From Rotaria sp. Silwood1 (lineage: Eukaryota; Rotifera; Eurotatoria; Philodinida; Philodinidae), in assembly GCA_905250075.1 (NCBI GenBank), contig CAJNOP010000037.1, positions 456,540 through 520,539 on the forward strand: a stretch of DNA of 64,000 nt, given 5' to 3'. A program made the translations under genes and the position numbers. This document shows positions 1 through 13,309 of this stretch, in pieces (within the stretch, counting starts at the first letter, position 1; each line of letters begins with the position of its first letter). The notes under the pieces were generated by a model. It was not told the DNA's origin. It ran no database searches and worked only from the letters and a program-made list of their open reading frames with translations.

Positions 1-1692
1 TACCTAAGACTAACTTATCTCTTTTAATTGTAACAACTAATATTAATTTAACTTATATATCGAATAGATCTACAAGAAGATTGAATGTGTTATTTTTTAT
101 TCTATTAAAATTTATATGACCTTTGTACGTGAGTCCTAGACATTTTATCAAATAAGAGCTTGTTCAGATAATTTGTAAATCTTCCTACATCAAAATTGGT
201 TTATTAAGAAGGTAGTCAAACGAAAGTACTTGATGATAAATTGTAAATCGTTAGTAAGTATTAAAAAATTTCCAACGCTTAAGCGATCTTATTAACAATA
301 TAATTCAAAGAATAAAGTACAAAGAATATTAATTAAAGAGACTTTGTTTCCCTTTTTCATAAGTTTCTTTAAAATAATATAATGATGCAGAAATTCAGAA
401 TAATAGATTTTGAAATTATTATATCAAATAGAATAAAAAATGTACTAAAAAAAAAAATAAACTCTTTCACCGTTTTCTATTTTATAAATAATTTTTAATT
501 GTATATTTGATTCTTTGATCAAATATGTGATACTCTTTCATTATTATTCAAGAAGTAAGTCATTTGAAGAAAACGTAGGTATATATAGACAGTACATTAT
601 AATATTTATAAAAAAAAAAAAAAAAACGTCAAGATGGTTTTTTTCAATCATTGTTTAGTAATCTATTCAGATATTAAAGTACGCACTATGTTCTAATATT
701 GAATTTTCAAACCTTATAAGCTAATCGAAACTTTTTTTTTTTATAATAAGGCAATTAGAAAATTAAAAAAAAACAAATCTTTATCCCTTTTTAATCACTT
801 TTTTTCAATCAACTATCCATCTTATAAATATTGAGTAAAACTAAAAGTCTATAAGATGATTAACGTCACAAAAAAAGGCACAGCAACAACAATGGTAAAG
901 TTCAAAGAGAAAATCATAATATATTGAAAAAAGTACAAATTCTTGTTTATACTTTAATTCATCGACAAACATCATAAAAAGGACTTTGTAATTTTTTTTA
1001 AAGTAAACCAAAACAAACTCAAATAAAGGCAATGATCTAACGACTAACATCAGATTATTTTCAACTGACGTCAACTTTTCTTTGCAAGCATTCATCAAAT
1101 TAATTTCTTTTTTTTTTTTTTTTCTTCCATCACAGTAGTAAATTATTTAAATTAAAATAAATGTCAACTTTATATCACACTTTATGCATAGGAGAACATA
1201 TCAAAATTTAAAAAGTCTAAAAAAAGTCATACTTTTATATTCAACAAAGGCAAACAAGATGTTAATATATTTAATAATTTTTTCACTAAAAAACATATTA
1301 GACACATCAAAGGAAATGAGTTTTTAAAGACTTCTCAAAAAAAAAAAAAAAAAAAAAAAAAAAGAAAATACTTGACATCTATGAATTCATCTACAAAAAC
1401 ATAAATTTTTTGAATAGGAGAACAAAATTTTCTTGAATAAACCTTTTCACTAGATAGATGTCAAATATCTCAATTATTTCGGAAAATGAATATCGTCAAA
1501 GAATTGTCATACGTTATTGAATATTAATGAGAAATTGGCTTTCAAGTTCATAGATAAAGAAAAAGAAAACAACATTGACACAATGCAGTAATCTAGGGTT
1601 CTTCTGCATCGCGTGATTTATTACTCTATACATAATCATCTTCAATGGCTTACACAATTGAAACGATGACAATCATCAAGGAACGAATGACA

Positions 1693-1721
1693 TATTATTA
1701 TTATTATTATTATTATTATTT
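1693..1721. repeat. (ATT)n microsatellite
   Basis: About nine uninterrupted ATT units in AT-rich non-coding sequence. It is a simple sequence repeat with no visible coding role. Confidence 0.9.
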
Positions 1722-3638
1722 TTCGTCATCGGAAGATGAACAAGATATATTATTAAGATTGTGATTTTAATTTGAATAGGGCACGTTCAATTTATTTGTC
1801 AAAATATAAGTCACACCTTTATATTGAAAAAATTTGATTTTTAGATATTTTTTGAAAGGAAATTAAAGATGAAATTGAATGAATTCTATCGAGTATAAAT
1901 TTGATTATGTCGAGAAAAAAAAACAAATTTTCAAATTTATTATCATCAAATTTTCTTTTCTTTTATTTGATTTTTTTTCAAAAGAAAAAAAAAAAAGTTA
2001 TATATTGTAACAATGTATTATTTCAAAACTTAGGGTTCGAAAATGTTTAATCTTACCTCTATTTTGTAAATTCATAATGATCAAATAATTTCTTGTTGAA
2101 TATTGAAAATCAAGATGATATAAAGATGATAGTTGCAATAATCTGAATAACGTATGTCAACATATATGTAAGAGAAATGCGAATGAGAGGAAAAAAAAAA
2201 GAAATTAGACAAATGCTAGAAATGTTAGTTGACGATGTGCCATATAATTTTCATCAATTAATTTTTTTTATGTAATCTAGAATAACAAGGCGTGCATTTA
2301 GAAAAAATTTTATTGGCGTCGTTTCTTCTTGTTGTAAGACGTCACGTTCGATGATTTCATAGAGTCCAGATGAGCTTTTGAATGCTACGTCGTAGTTACT
2401 TTAAATGTCTATAACTCATTTGAAAAAAATATATTCGCCTAGTAATCTTCTAACAAGATGAATACAAATAGAATGAAGATAGAATTTACTATGAGAGAAA
2501 ATAAATGTAGACGTTATTTCCGAAACCATAATGAAACTTTTATTTTAGTTACATAGAGAAAACGGTAGAAACGAGTGTCAGGGCGTTATTTTTTAATTTC
2601 ATTGAAATTAACATCTTACTCTAAGTATGGAGCCACATGGTGTGTAACTAAGTTGATCAATGACTTACTCCTTTCTATCTTGTTATCATTTGCCCAGCGG
2701 TTGGAACTTATTTCAATACTTATAATATATACCATATGGTGTCATAAACATCATAAAAAATAGATAAGACTTCGAGCTAATATTAAATTGCCTTTAAATT
2801 GCATTTTGGATTCAAGATTATTTTCTTATCTTAGTATATAATACTAGTCGTCATTGAAGTGAAAAAAATAACCATATGAAGAATGTTCATAATTGACCAT
2901 TAGCGTTATCCTGTAAATACTCATTAAAAATTACTATAGCGAGACTATCTAGAATTTTTTTTAATGAACTCTCTCAACGTGTCTACTCTTTCACGTGAGA
3001 AGTGCACTACAAATATACATCGTTTTTCTTTATACGTAAGTGAAATATTAAATAGGTCGTTAGGTATTTATAAGTTAATATAACTGTTATGCAAAGCACT
3101 AATAACATATGCGGTAAACTAAATGACAGTATGAGTATTGTGTTGCTTTTTAGTAGACTTTAATTGCTCAAGTTCTATCACATTTTTGAAAAAAACTCAC
3201 CATATCATTTTACATAACAGTGTAATTTATTCAACTAATATGTTTTTCTCCTTCTTTTGAACCTCACTTATTTGAACAGTTAGACTGCACACAACTTTCC
3301 AAACTTATATTTTTTATTTCTAGAAAACATTTTTATTCTTAAAGTAGTATGACTTTTGTTACGAAAAATTTACAACTCATTTTGACAATGAACCATTCTA
3401 AATAATTACTTGCAGTACACTAGTAACTTTGATGAACTATAAACACGTCATAATGACCTCTAAAAATGTTGTAAGAAAAAAAAAATGTTTTGTTGAAATA
3501 GAAAGTGGAAAACAAGTCAAGTTTCGAAAATTGTATCATTTCATTTTTCAAATAAGTTATCTTCTAGGAGAGGAGAGAAACGTCTTAGTTCAGTAAACCA
3601 CATCATTTTTTGTAGAAGTACTCAGCATATTCTTTGAA

Positions 3639-3660
3639 ATAATAATAATAATAATAATAT
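3639..3660. repeat. (AAT)n microsatellite
   Basis: About seven AAT units in a row in non-coding sequence. It is the same simple-repeat class as the ATT tract near 1.7 kb, read on the other strand. Confidence 0.85.
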
Positions 3661-4295
3661 CTAAGGGATGAAAATTGACTGAGATGTCAACAAAATACTA
3701 AGACCGCCATTTATTTCGCCCCATCTATTAGTATGCATTTTTTTTTTACTGGTGTTAAACTTCCAGAAGATTATTATTATTATAACGTGATAACTTAGTA
3801 TTTCGTTACATCAGAAAGAGTTTGTTATTTTCTAGGAAATAAATATTTTGTCTAAAAGAAAACACATATCTAATAAATATTCACATACTATTTGACTTTT
3901 TTCTTTTACAAGAATATTTATTCATCTATTTTGATTAGCATATACAATATGTAAGAATAAATATAAAACTTAGCCGTCAGAAGATGATAGATTCAGATCT
4001 GCGTTGCCATCAGCTGTTGCATGTTTGATTGAATATTTATATATAGAAAAAATTATCTTTTAATGTATTCTAAATTTTAATTATGGTCTATTGTATTATC
4101 TGCACGCCTTGTTTACATAATCATTACTATCATTACTATTATTACTAAAAAAAGATATCGTTTACGGATAATAATGGTGATATACCATGAAAAGAGATCG
4201 CTTTTGTTTGATCTAATGATGGTGTTGTTGAAGCTGGAAAGGGTATAATCATTAAAAATTCATCATAGGTACTTGAAAGTGTTTAGTATGAAACA

Positions 4296-4750
4296 ATGGT
4301 ACTTGATGTTGAAACAATTTCAGATATAAGTGATATTGAAGAAATATTCAAGGCATTACGTGGATTTAATGATGATGGAGAAGATTGTCCTGAAGTAGTC
4401 AAGTCGATGGAAATTATCAGTATAATAACATTCATGCAGACAAGCGTTAATAATGATTTAGGTTTTATATTATTAAAAAAGTTCTCATAGTTAATTGAGT
4501 GAGAAAAATGACGCATATTTATATCTATAAACTTTTAATTTTTTTTTCTTTCTTTTGAAAAGCAAATAGCATAGCTTATTGATGTTTAATAGAATTTAAT
4601 GCATTAATACCTGCATTATCTATTATTAATGTATTTTTTCTTGATAATTTACTTTTTATTGAATATGGCAACGCAATAACTGATGTTAATGAAATGAAGG
4701 ACTTTAAAGATGATGTTTTCATGGGACTTAATTTGCTTCGTAACACATAG
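4296..4750 (+). pseudogene. Possible decayed coding fragment
   Basis: Two coding-like blocks lie close together on the plus strand. The first, from an ATG at 4296, is an acidic 64-codon frame containing DVETISDISDIEEIF. The second, about 4565-4750, reads in one frame with a single TGA near its start and ends in KDDVFMGLNLLRNT then a stop. Both use ordinary codons and are richer in D, E and G than the surrounding noise. I do not recognise the family, and I found no clean splice pair joining them. It could be a dead gene, a poorly resolved real exon pair, or chance. Confidence 0.25.
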
Positions 4751-4943
4751 CATTAGATACATTATATCGGTTTGGTTCTTTTTTTTTTGATAAATTATTA
4801 CTATTTTTATAGAAATAGGTCATTTAAAATATTCAAAAAAAAAAAAATAGAAAGATTTTTATTCTGATAAAGGTCTAATGACATGACATGAAACGTTTCA
4901 TTTGAAAATATCTATTCGAACCTTTAGTAAATAATTCTAACAG

Positions 4944-7900
4944 TCACAGTGAAACGGTGGGAGAAACTGTTTGTGAATGCAATGTATCGTATCCATTATT
5001 CGATGACGACGAAGTCTTATTGGACACACGAACCAAGACTAAATTAGTATCTGATAGAGGTGCAATAAATATATTTCCATAATGATTTGATCGTGTGTTA
5101 CGATTATGACGAGCAGATGGTAAATATAATGATTGGCCATAACTTTCAATAGATCCATTTAAACGTTGAATATATATATTAAAAAGATGAGAATTAATAG
5201 GAATAAGATGTCCATATTTTGTTTTTTTCCATTTTTTGTTCGATATATTTTCTAAATTTGTACGATCAGATATTTCATTGTCATTATCAATGGTAATTGT
5301 TGGTTCTATTTCATATTCCTCCTTATGATCGACATTATTTAATTTAATTTCATTTTCATCATGAATTTTCTCTGAATATTTTGTTTTATTATATAATGAT
5401 CGTATATAAGCTAATGGTGATCTAAATATTGGATGATTATATATTTTTACGGGTTCAATTTTTTCTGCGTATACGTATGGCGGATATTCATCTCGATTAT
5501 ATTGCCTTACCGCACTAATATCTCTTGGTAAAGTTTCATCATAATCACCACCCATCCATCGATACGTTTCGTCTGATGCACCAATACCGGCTCGTGACAT
5601 TGCAGCTAATGAATTTCCATCATAATCATAACCATACATCGCACGTAAATATTCATCATAATTTCGACCAGGTAAAGTACTTGTACCAAATGTAGATGTG
5701 TATGGTTGAGAAATATGACCGTATCTTTCAAGTAAACGTTCATGATTATAATCTAAACGTTGTTGTTGTAGAAACTGTTGATAAACCATTTCATTTAATC
5801 TATCCTCTTCAGTAAGATACATTTGGTCATTTGGAAAAGTCAATGGATTACCATATGAATAAGCCGTTAAACCTTCATTATACGGGAACGATGATAATTG
5901 TGGATTATATTGCATTTGTTGCATATAATCATATAAAACTGCTCCGGTGAATGGAGCTGATCGATATGGTTCTATATCCATATCATAAGTGGGCGGTATC
6001 ATTGACATATCTTGCAGTGGAATGTAGGATGCATCGGCAAAACCTGGTGTCGGGTACATTGCTTGGTGTTGAAAATCGAAGGGTGACATTGTTTGCCAAG
6101 GTGCGGGAGCCATTGGTCCGAATTGTAATGGGTCCATGGACATGAATGGTGGTATCTGTTGACTAACAGGTTCTGGTGTCACGAATGGTTTCATACCGAA
6201 TGCACGATAATTTAAAGGTGCTGGAAAGAAAAGTTTACTAGCCGATGATGAATTTGCACGACTAAACAAAAGTATAAAAAGTATAATTTGTTTTTTTTTC
6301 TCATCAAACATACGGTATTTGTTTTCGACTATGAACGGCATCCATAATGAATAGAATACCAGCAATAAGAAAAAGTACCATAGAAAATACAGCAACTATA
6401 TATCCCCAATTAACATCTATTGAATACGGAAATACTTCACCACCAAATATTGACACACCAATTAATGTAAAAAGAACTAAATAATGAATAGACTTAATAT
6501 TATTTGAAGCAAGAAAACAATGCATATCTTACAACAGAAGAAGAGTATAAGTCCCGCTATGATATATGTAAATGTTGGTTGTCCAACACGTACTGCATAA
6601 TAACCATTTTCTCTATGACGAAATTCTTTTCGAAAAATAACAATGACAACCAAGATAATCATGCCTACAACATAAGCTATTAACATAAATGCTTGTGTTG
6701 CATCAACCCATGCTAAATATAAAAAGAAAAACAAAAAGAAAATAATTAAGAAGATAAAAACAAAAATAATAATTTACATTGATTGCTTGAAGGATTAGAT
6801 AATGTACAAAAACCCGTTGTGAGAGTCTTTTTATATATCTCTGTTAAAAAGCATTGTTTAAAAAGGCCAATTTCAGCAAACCAAGTTAATGGTTGAATTT
6901 TTTTATAAGCCCATTCAGGACAACAAATGACAAGAAGAAGGAAAAGTAATGCAGTAAGATATACAAAAAAACCCCATTCCATATATGGACCATACCAATA
7001 TTCCCATTTCAAACGAACTTTGCTATATTATAATAAATAATTTTATTTTCATAAATAAATAAATAAATAAATAAAATACTTACTAAAATCTTTTAATAAA
7101 TTCAATAACATACATTATAAAAATAATTAATAGAAATGCACTAACGATAACAGCAAACGCAAACGAAACATGCATTGTCCAATTATTATCATGTCGTGAA
7201 CCAACATATGTTATCCACGCTGCGAATTCAAATGCGCCTAAATTAATAAAAGAACAAAAAAAGAAAACCAATTTTATCAACGTAAATCTTTGATGATTCT
7301 TTGTTGTTTCTCATACCAAATACATAAATAATATAAAGAAGAAGAGCATATATTATAACTGTATCACATGTATTATAATCACGAATAAGTAAACTACGAG
7401 GTTTACCAGTCTTACTCCGAGATAAAATGAAGTCAAATATCAATAAAACAAGTACAATAAACATAACGGCAAAATTAAATGTCATTAAAAATTGTACAGT
7501 TACTAAATAGCCTATAAAAATTAAAAAAAGTTCAAATTTTGTTTTTGGTTTTTCATTAAAAAAGAAATAACTACCTTTTGTATTTGCACTAGTAAATCGA
7601 ATTGAGCTGGTTATAGTTGTGAAAGTATTCGGATTTGGAAAATAAAAATTTTGTATTGTCCAATAATTAAAATTTTGAGCACTCCAAAGACCTTTTATCA
7701 AATCAAAATATTTGATCAATTAAAAAAAAATCAATTCAAATTAATACCTGCTCGAGAATTAGGTACACTAGAATACACTGACCAATATGGCAGAAATGTT
7801 GCTAGTGCGTGTAATACCCAAGAAAAACCAAGTAAAATAATAGCAGGTAAATGAAGACTTGGTATACGAGTAACAAAAGGTGAATTTCGGTTTTTCTTTG

Positions 7901-8039
7901 GTTTCTTTGGTTTCTTTGGTTTCATTGGTTGCATATTCATTGGTTGATTTATAAACATCCTATTGTCGAACGCGTAATTCGGTGGTATTCCCATAGCCGA
8001 TGGATTATAGAAAACTGGATTCGGATAATTATCGATCAT
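4944..8039 (-). CDS. Tandem claudin/PMP22-like eight-helix membrane protein with long cytoplasmic tail
   Basis: Spliced gene, 908 residues. Exons: 8039-7748, 7691-7317, 7237-7084, 7022-6778, 6712-6533, 6476-6314, 6261-4944. All introns are GT-AG, 52-79 bp, and the frame closes exactly. Unit 1 has a helix at about 62-84, W86 then GLW at 98-100, further helices at about 150-187 (long), 206-232 and 243-267, and a possible N-glycosylation site NWT near 241. Unit 2 has a helix at about 289-309, W311, GLF-x2-C at 326-331, a second Cys near 346, then helices at about 358-382, 402-427 and 438-462. This is the W-GLW-C-C layout and topology of claudin/PMP22 proteins, present twice. Unit 1 lacks the cysteine pair. 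The N-terminus has KPK repeats. The tail (about 468-908) is Pro/Met/Tyr/Gln-rich then charged. In animals such proteins act in cell junctions or membrane-channel complexes, and the exact role here is unknown. Confidence 0.8.
6262..6313 (-). other. Decisive 52-bp intron of the claudin-like gene
   Basis: Donor GTATGT and acceptor TTTGTTTAG flank this intron. Without it the transmembrane reading frame would end at a TGA (6306-6304) just past the last helix, and the downstream 1.3-kb open frame would look like a separate protein starting inside the neighbouring exon. Splicing joins CC to T and keeps the frame, so I treat both as one gene. Retaining the intron would give a tail-less protein ending four residues after the splice position. 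Confidence 0.75.
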
Positions 8040-11000
8040 TTTCTATCTCAATAATTTTTCCTTCTATCGTCAATTGTGTCTATTTAAGTGAATATACCAC
8101 ATGCATACTAAAAAGAAAATAAAATACAAGCCAAAACGAATTAATGTTGGGGGTATCTATCGACAGAAGAAAAAAGAGAAACGCAATCAACCTTCAAGTG
8201 TGACAAAATACAAAAACAGTTCTTGATTTTTTTTCGTTTACTATAATCTTCGGAATAAATTAATGCAATAAAAAAATGATTAGAGTCTTTTGTCAGAATA
8301 AAACTTGTGTCTTTTTTTTTCGAGTTTAAAAACTTTAGTCGTCATCCGATTCAAGGTTTGTATATTGAGTTATTTAGTTATTGAAAAACGAGACTATGTT
8401 GTTAGTGAACAAGGACACGATTCTATTTACATATTTCACGCTTCATTGATACACCTGTATCTATATGTGTACATAACATTGAGACACAAGAAAGAACGAT
8501 GAAAAAGAGTTTTTATTTGATATGCATGAGGAAAAACACGCGACCAAAGTTTTCTTGATCTAGAAAAAAAAAATTTTTGTCTGTTTTGCCCTAGACAAAC
8601 ATTTATATGTCTTGGATGAATTTCTAACTCTTTAGTTTCTAATGGAACTATATATATAAAGACAATTATAGTAGTCAACTGACTGGAAATAATGATATGA
8701 TCATATTATATTCGGAGATATATATTGAGTTCTTATTTCTTTGTCTAGAAGAAGTTGAAGAACCATAATCATAGCACAGAGTGAGTATGCAAACGGTCAT
8801 GACCTCAAGTTCTATTTTCTAAAGTTTCAATATTCGAATGAATACATCTAGGATCCGTCTATCTTACTCTAAAACTGGATTTTCAGAAATCGAGTCGAAT
8901 CCTAGAAAAGCTTATCGTTACAAAAATGTTCATTAATCAGTAATTATACAGAAACCATTCCTTTTATCAACATATAAAAATATTTTAAAATGAAACATTA
9001 TTTGAAATGAAGGATTGGCTCATAAATTCGATTGTGTAAAAAAATTATTTCGTCTGAACCAAAAATGAAATAGAAAAAAGTGATTGCTGGATCAAGAGTA
9101 GCTAGAAAACTAAGTCATATCGTATTTTGTGAACAATACAAATTTTTTTATCCGATGGAACTCCAAGTTTTAACGATCATTCTTCTGTATATGATTTATC
9201 GTTGATTATAGCACCATAGTGCATCAGTAAACATAGAGCGAGCGAGAGGTCTCCCGAAAAACCAAGTTTCTCCTCTAGAATCATTAATTCTTAGGACTGG
9301 AACTGGTCCGACCAGATCGATAGAGGTCAGAATTTTATCGGCTGTAAATTTTGAAAAGTCTTTTTTGTTAACCCTAGTTGTTGTCATAAAAACGAAGGTA
9401 TCATATGATATTAGTTGAAGAACTTTAGAAAAATAGACGACTGTTTTTATTATACGACAATATAGAGAAAGTTCTGTTAAGTTTTTTTTTTTATAAGGAA
9501 TTAAAATACTTTCACTCCTATTTTTGGATCTTCCTAAACACGATATAAATATCTCTAGTATCTGTTAAAATTCAAATTTATTTTTCTGTTATTCTAAACC
9601 TTGCTTATGTTAGTGTGAATTACACAAAAAAAACACAGATCATAGGTGCTTTCACATGACTATCATATTCTCTTGCTGAAAGAGCGGTACGCAAAGAAGT
9701 ATTTCCATATACTATTTGTTCTGATTGACAAATTTCGGCAGATCTTTGTATATGTTATTCATCTTTGAATGTCTAATTGCCACACATATGCTTTAGAAAA
9801 AAAGATTTTTATAAAAGATAATAAATCGCCGATTTGGAAGAGCGTGAAATCTTCCATCGAAATAGATATCGTTGTCGCCTAAATGCTTTCCCATCTAGAA
9901 CCTTTAGTCTGCAATACTTTGTAACAGCTACATTATCATTTTTATATGAAAGGAGATTATATTTCACAGTACTTGCAAAAACAAGGTGATACTGTTTTTC
10001 TCTATGAAATAAAAACGATCTTTTTCTAAAAACCTTTATTCATATTTTAGAAAGACATTTGAGAAATAGTGGTGTGAAAAGTTTGTTTGTTTTCGGCCAA
10101 ATTTCTAGGGTAGTTACATTTCTTGAAGTGGTCTAATCGGTTAGAAATGCAGCCTTTTGTCTCTTTCAATTGCAGAGAAATTTACAAAATATGATGAGCT
10201 GTAGAAGGACATTTTTTTTCATCAAGTAACATTCTTTACAGTAGTTTTATACTAGAGCATAGTCGTATATCGGCTAATATGTAGTAAAATGTTCGGAAAC
10301 TTGTTGTGTAACTCAGGTGTAGAATATAATAAAATGCAACACTAAGAAATTGTATCGACTATCTTTCATTTTTGCGCTAATTTTATTAGAAATTTCAAAC
10401 TCATTCATGTATAGGAAACAGTGTCGAAGTTGCGTCCAACAGTTTTTATGCCATTCATACGAAAAACTAAATCATTTTTTGAGATATCAAAAATCGAGAT
10501 ACAAAGCTGTTTGTTGATAATTTTTCAATTGTCGAAAAATCTTCTTTTTTTTATTATTCATGTTGATTCTTGCAACATTGTATTAAATAGATTTCATAAT
10601 CAGTCTCATTCATTCGGATTCATAGTTATTTGACATCGTACAAAAAAATATGCACAAAAAATTTTTGTTCCATTTATATTTTACATCTTTAAGACCAATA
10701 ATATGAAAAAAAATTTTTCTATTTATTTCTACGTATTTCTAATTCTTTCATCATAATGTAGAAAACATGAAAAAACAAAAACCATTTCATTGATTGGATT
10801 TGCTTCTTTTTTGATTAGTAACAAAAAGCAAATGATTAATAGACATAGTAAACAGTATGGGGATATATTCGTTCTAAATGTATTCATACAAAAGACGAAA
10901 CTGACAATGATGTTTATTCTCAAAACGTCAAACATTTCGAAAGAGAATAAAAAATGCTTATCAACTTACTACCAGGTACTTTGTTTCGCATCGAAAGACA

Positions 11001-12700
11001 AAGCTTGACGTAAACATATAACATATATTACCAAAATCCATACAACACATAACCCCTTCATGTATTTGACTATGAAAAGTTAGGTCAAATCATATCGTTA
11101 TATCTAGAAGGTAAAAATATTCTTTCAAACCATAATGATTGTTATTACCTATTCCTAAAATTAGCACATGAATAGAAATGTGTGAAACAAGTTTTTTAAG
11201 TTCTGATCTCTGGTCAGTTTTTCTTTATCGACTACGGTCATAATTCAGTAAATCTAATCTGGTCCAAGTCCCGATTCAAAGGATACTATTTCACAAGTTA
11301 TTTGTCTTGTGAATTATATTGTAATTTATAAGATAATACACTGAAAATCATAGGATACTTACGTATAATCTTTAGTTCCGAACACTAAAATCAGAACTCG
11401 AACTAAAATTGGTCTCGCACATCTGTACAAATGCACTAGAACAGTTACTAAATTTTCATTTCTTTGTTGTTTTTCTTCTTAGACGACAGATGTCAATCGT
11501 TTGAATAGATTCTCATTATAGTTTCATTTATATTTATTGATTTTGATGATATCTATATTAACACATATAGATTATACTTAGGTGTATAAATAAATAAAAT
11601 TATATATTGACAAGATAATATATATTAAACAAAAATCATGTCAAAGATTCAATCTTATCTTAATATTTAGTGAAGCATTCATTCATAATTTTGTTATTAT
11701 TCATCCATTAAGACAAAAAAATGGCATTTTCGACCTTGTTTAATCTTGTTTTTTAAACCTCTGGTCTTCTAAACAAAGAATAAAAACAACGAAAAAATAA
11801 AATTACATAGTGCATATTATATTTAGTGCAATACAAACGAGAGCAAGCATGCACAATTATACAAAAATAATGAAACATACAAAAGCGTTTAATTGAAAAA
11901 TGACACAGTGCGTGAGAGAGAAACAGAGTGATCATACTCTATACATACAAAAAAATCAAAATAAAAGACATGAATAAAACTAATATCATCATCATGATTG
12001 TTAATATCAACCAATTCAATTTCATAAATCTATGACTTTTGACGAGAAACTTGTTCTTGATATGATTTATTTAAATAATGTTTTGCTGAAACAAAATAAT
12101 CTCAATAAATTTTTAAGCTCAATATAAAAAGCAAAGCAAAAAGACACATGGACGAAAAATCAAAGTAGAGCAAATATTTTCGCTAGTTTACCCGTTTGCT
12201 GGTAATTGTAAATCTTTAAATTAAAGAAAAAAAAGAAATTATGACGCACACCTATGTGAATCAATGTTGATCATTTATAGAATATAAATGAAAGTTAAAT
12301 TAATTCATTTGCAACTTGACAGATTTTTTCTTTTGCTTCTTTAGCAAATGTTGATTATAAATTAAAGATCGAAAGATAATGAATTAATTATTATATTTTG
12401 GTAATCAAATACGTGAACTCAAAAACTTTGAAAAAAATCTTGATCCATCAAATATCAAGAACGATATGAAAACTAATCAGATCTGTAGAACAAACAAAGA
12501 TACTGTGTGCATTCAAGCAGAAATCAGATGGAAAAAAAATTAAACTAAACTTTTCATAAATTAAAATAGTAGTAAATATATTTCGAGAAATGTTGTCTAT
12601 CTGTTGGCATCAAATTTTCTGTTACAAATGCCAACTAGAGTCAAAAGTTCGTCAATCAAAACTTACCTTGAAAACACGCCTGTTGTTAAAAAAAACTAAA
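8040..12700. other. Gene-poor AT-rich stretch
   Basis: No supported gene. The few short open frames (for example minus 9387-9196 and plus 10790-11008) lack splice partners and family resemblance. The 5' flank of the claudin-like gene lies at its left edge. I saw no tRNA with a complete cloverleaf, no long tandem repeat and no clear inverted repeat before the element that begins near 12717. Confidence 0.45.
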
Positions 12701-12716
12701 CTTCGACATTAGACTC

Positions 12717-13279
12717 ACGAGGGTATCTCTTCTGATATCCCGTTCCGATTTCAGTGTTTTTTGTAAATAGATGCAATATATTGTTCTAATAAAAACCTTA
12801 AATAGTTTTGGATTCATATTGGTATTTGAATAAACTATCGATTTTTTTCATATTTATTTTCTGGACTTTAGGTTTTCAGAAAATTTCTACATATAAAGAA
12901 CTCGACTAAGCTAGAGCCCATAACAAAACTCAGAAGTTTTGAGCAAAGTCTCTTCGACATATGAAGCTTTCAAAAAATGCATGTTGTGTACACTCTCTAT
13001 AGACAAGGACCTGTACTTTGAAAGTTTCATATCTCGAACAGACTTTGTTCAAAACTGTCGAGTCTTTTTTATGAACACTAGTTACTCGAGTTCTCTATAT
13101 GCGAAACACGTCAGTCTAAAAGTCGAAAATGTGAGTTTTTCGAAAATTTGGAGTCCAGAAAATAGACATATTAAAAAGTTGATAGCTTATTCAAATACCA
13201 ATAAGAACCCAGACTCATTAAAAGCTTTTATTAGCACATTGTACAGTATCTATAGGCAGTATCTGATCAGATCCCTCGT
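12717..13279. repeat. Foldback (long inverted-repeat) element A
   Basis: Two arms of about 270 bp face each other around a centre near 12998 with almost no spacer. Matching landmarks: ACGAGGG at 12717-12723 against CCCTCGT at 13273-13279; TATTGGTATTTGAATAA on the left against TTATTCAAATACCAATA on the right; ATATGAAGCTTTCAAA (about 12959) against TTTGAAAGTTTCATAT (about 13018). Arms are diverged, roughly 75-80% alike by eye. The 122-codon plus-strand open frame at 12939-13307 lies across the palindrome and is most likely a by-product of it. It is probably a non-autonomous foldback or MITE-type mobile element, or the remnant of an inverted duplication. Confidence 0.8.
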
Positions 13280-13309
13280 TAAATATAGATTTTTCAAGAA
13301 ACCCTAGTT

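Larger units (their letters stand above)
1..4280. other. AT-rich stretch without a supported gene
   Basis: I see no exon with convincing codon structure on either strand. The sequence is dominated by A/T homopolymers (for example poly-A near 1338-1362 and poly-T near 1109-1122) and two trinucleotide microsatellites annotated separately. The few open frames of 60-85 codons are poor in normal amino-acid composition (rich in F, L, I, Y, K) and lack splice partners. It may contain regulatory sequence or the 3' flank of a gene outside the window. Confidence 0.5.

Noticed and set aside
4944..6395. Open frame of 483 codons as a separate protein starting at 6395
   Set aside because: Its first ~45 residues overlap the last membrane exon in another frame. 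A consensus 52-bp intron joins the rest in frame to the upstream exons, so it is the tail of the claudin-like protein.
9196..9387. 63-codon minus-strand frame with RINDSRGETWFFGRP as an exon
   Set aside because: Composition is passable, but there is no splice partner and no recognisable family. Too short to support.
10120..10190. Possible tRNA-like segment (GTGGTCTAATCGGTTAGAAATGC)
   Set aside because: It resembles an A box, but no acceptor stem, anticodon arm or T-loop can be folded around it.
12939..13307. 122-codon plus-strand frame as a gene
   Set aside because: It lies across the inverted arms of foldback A and has no family features.
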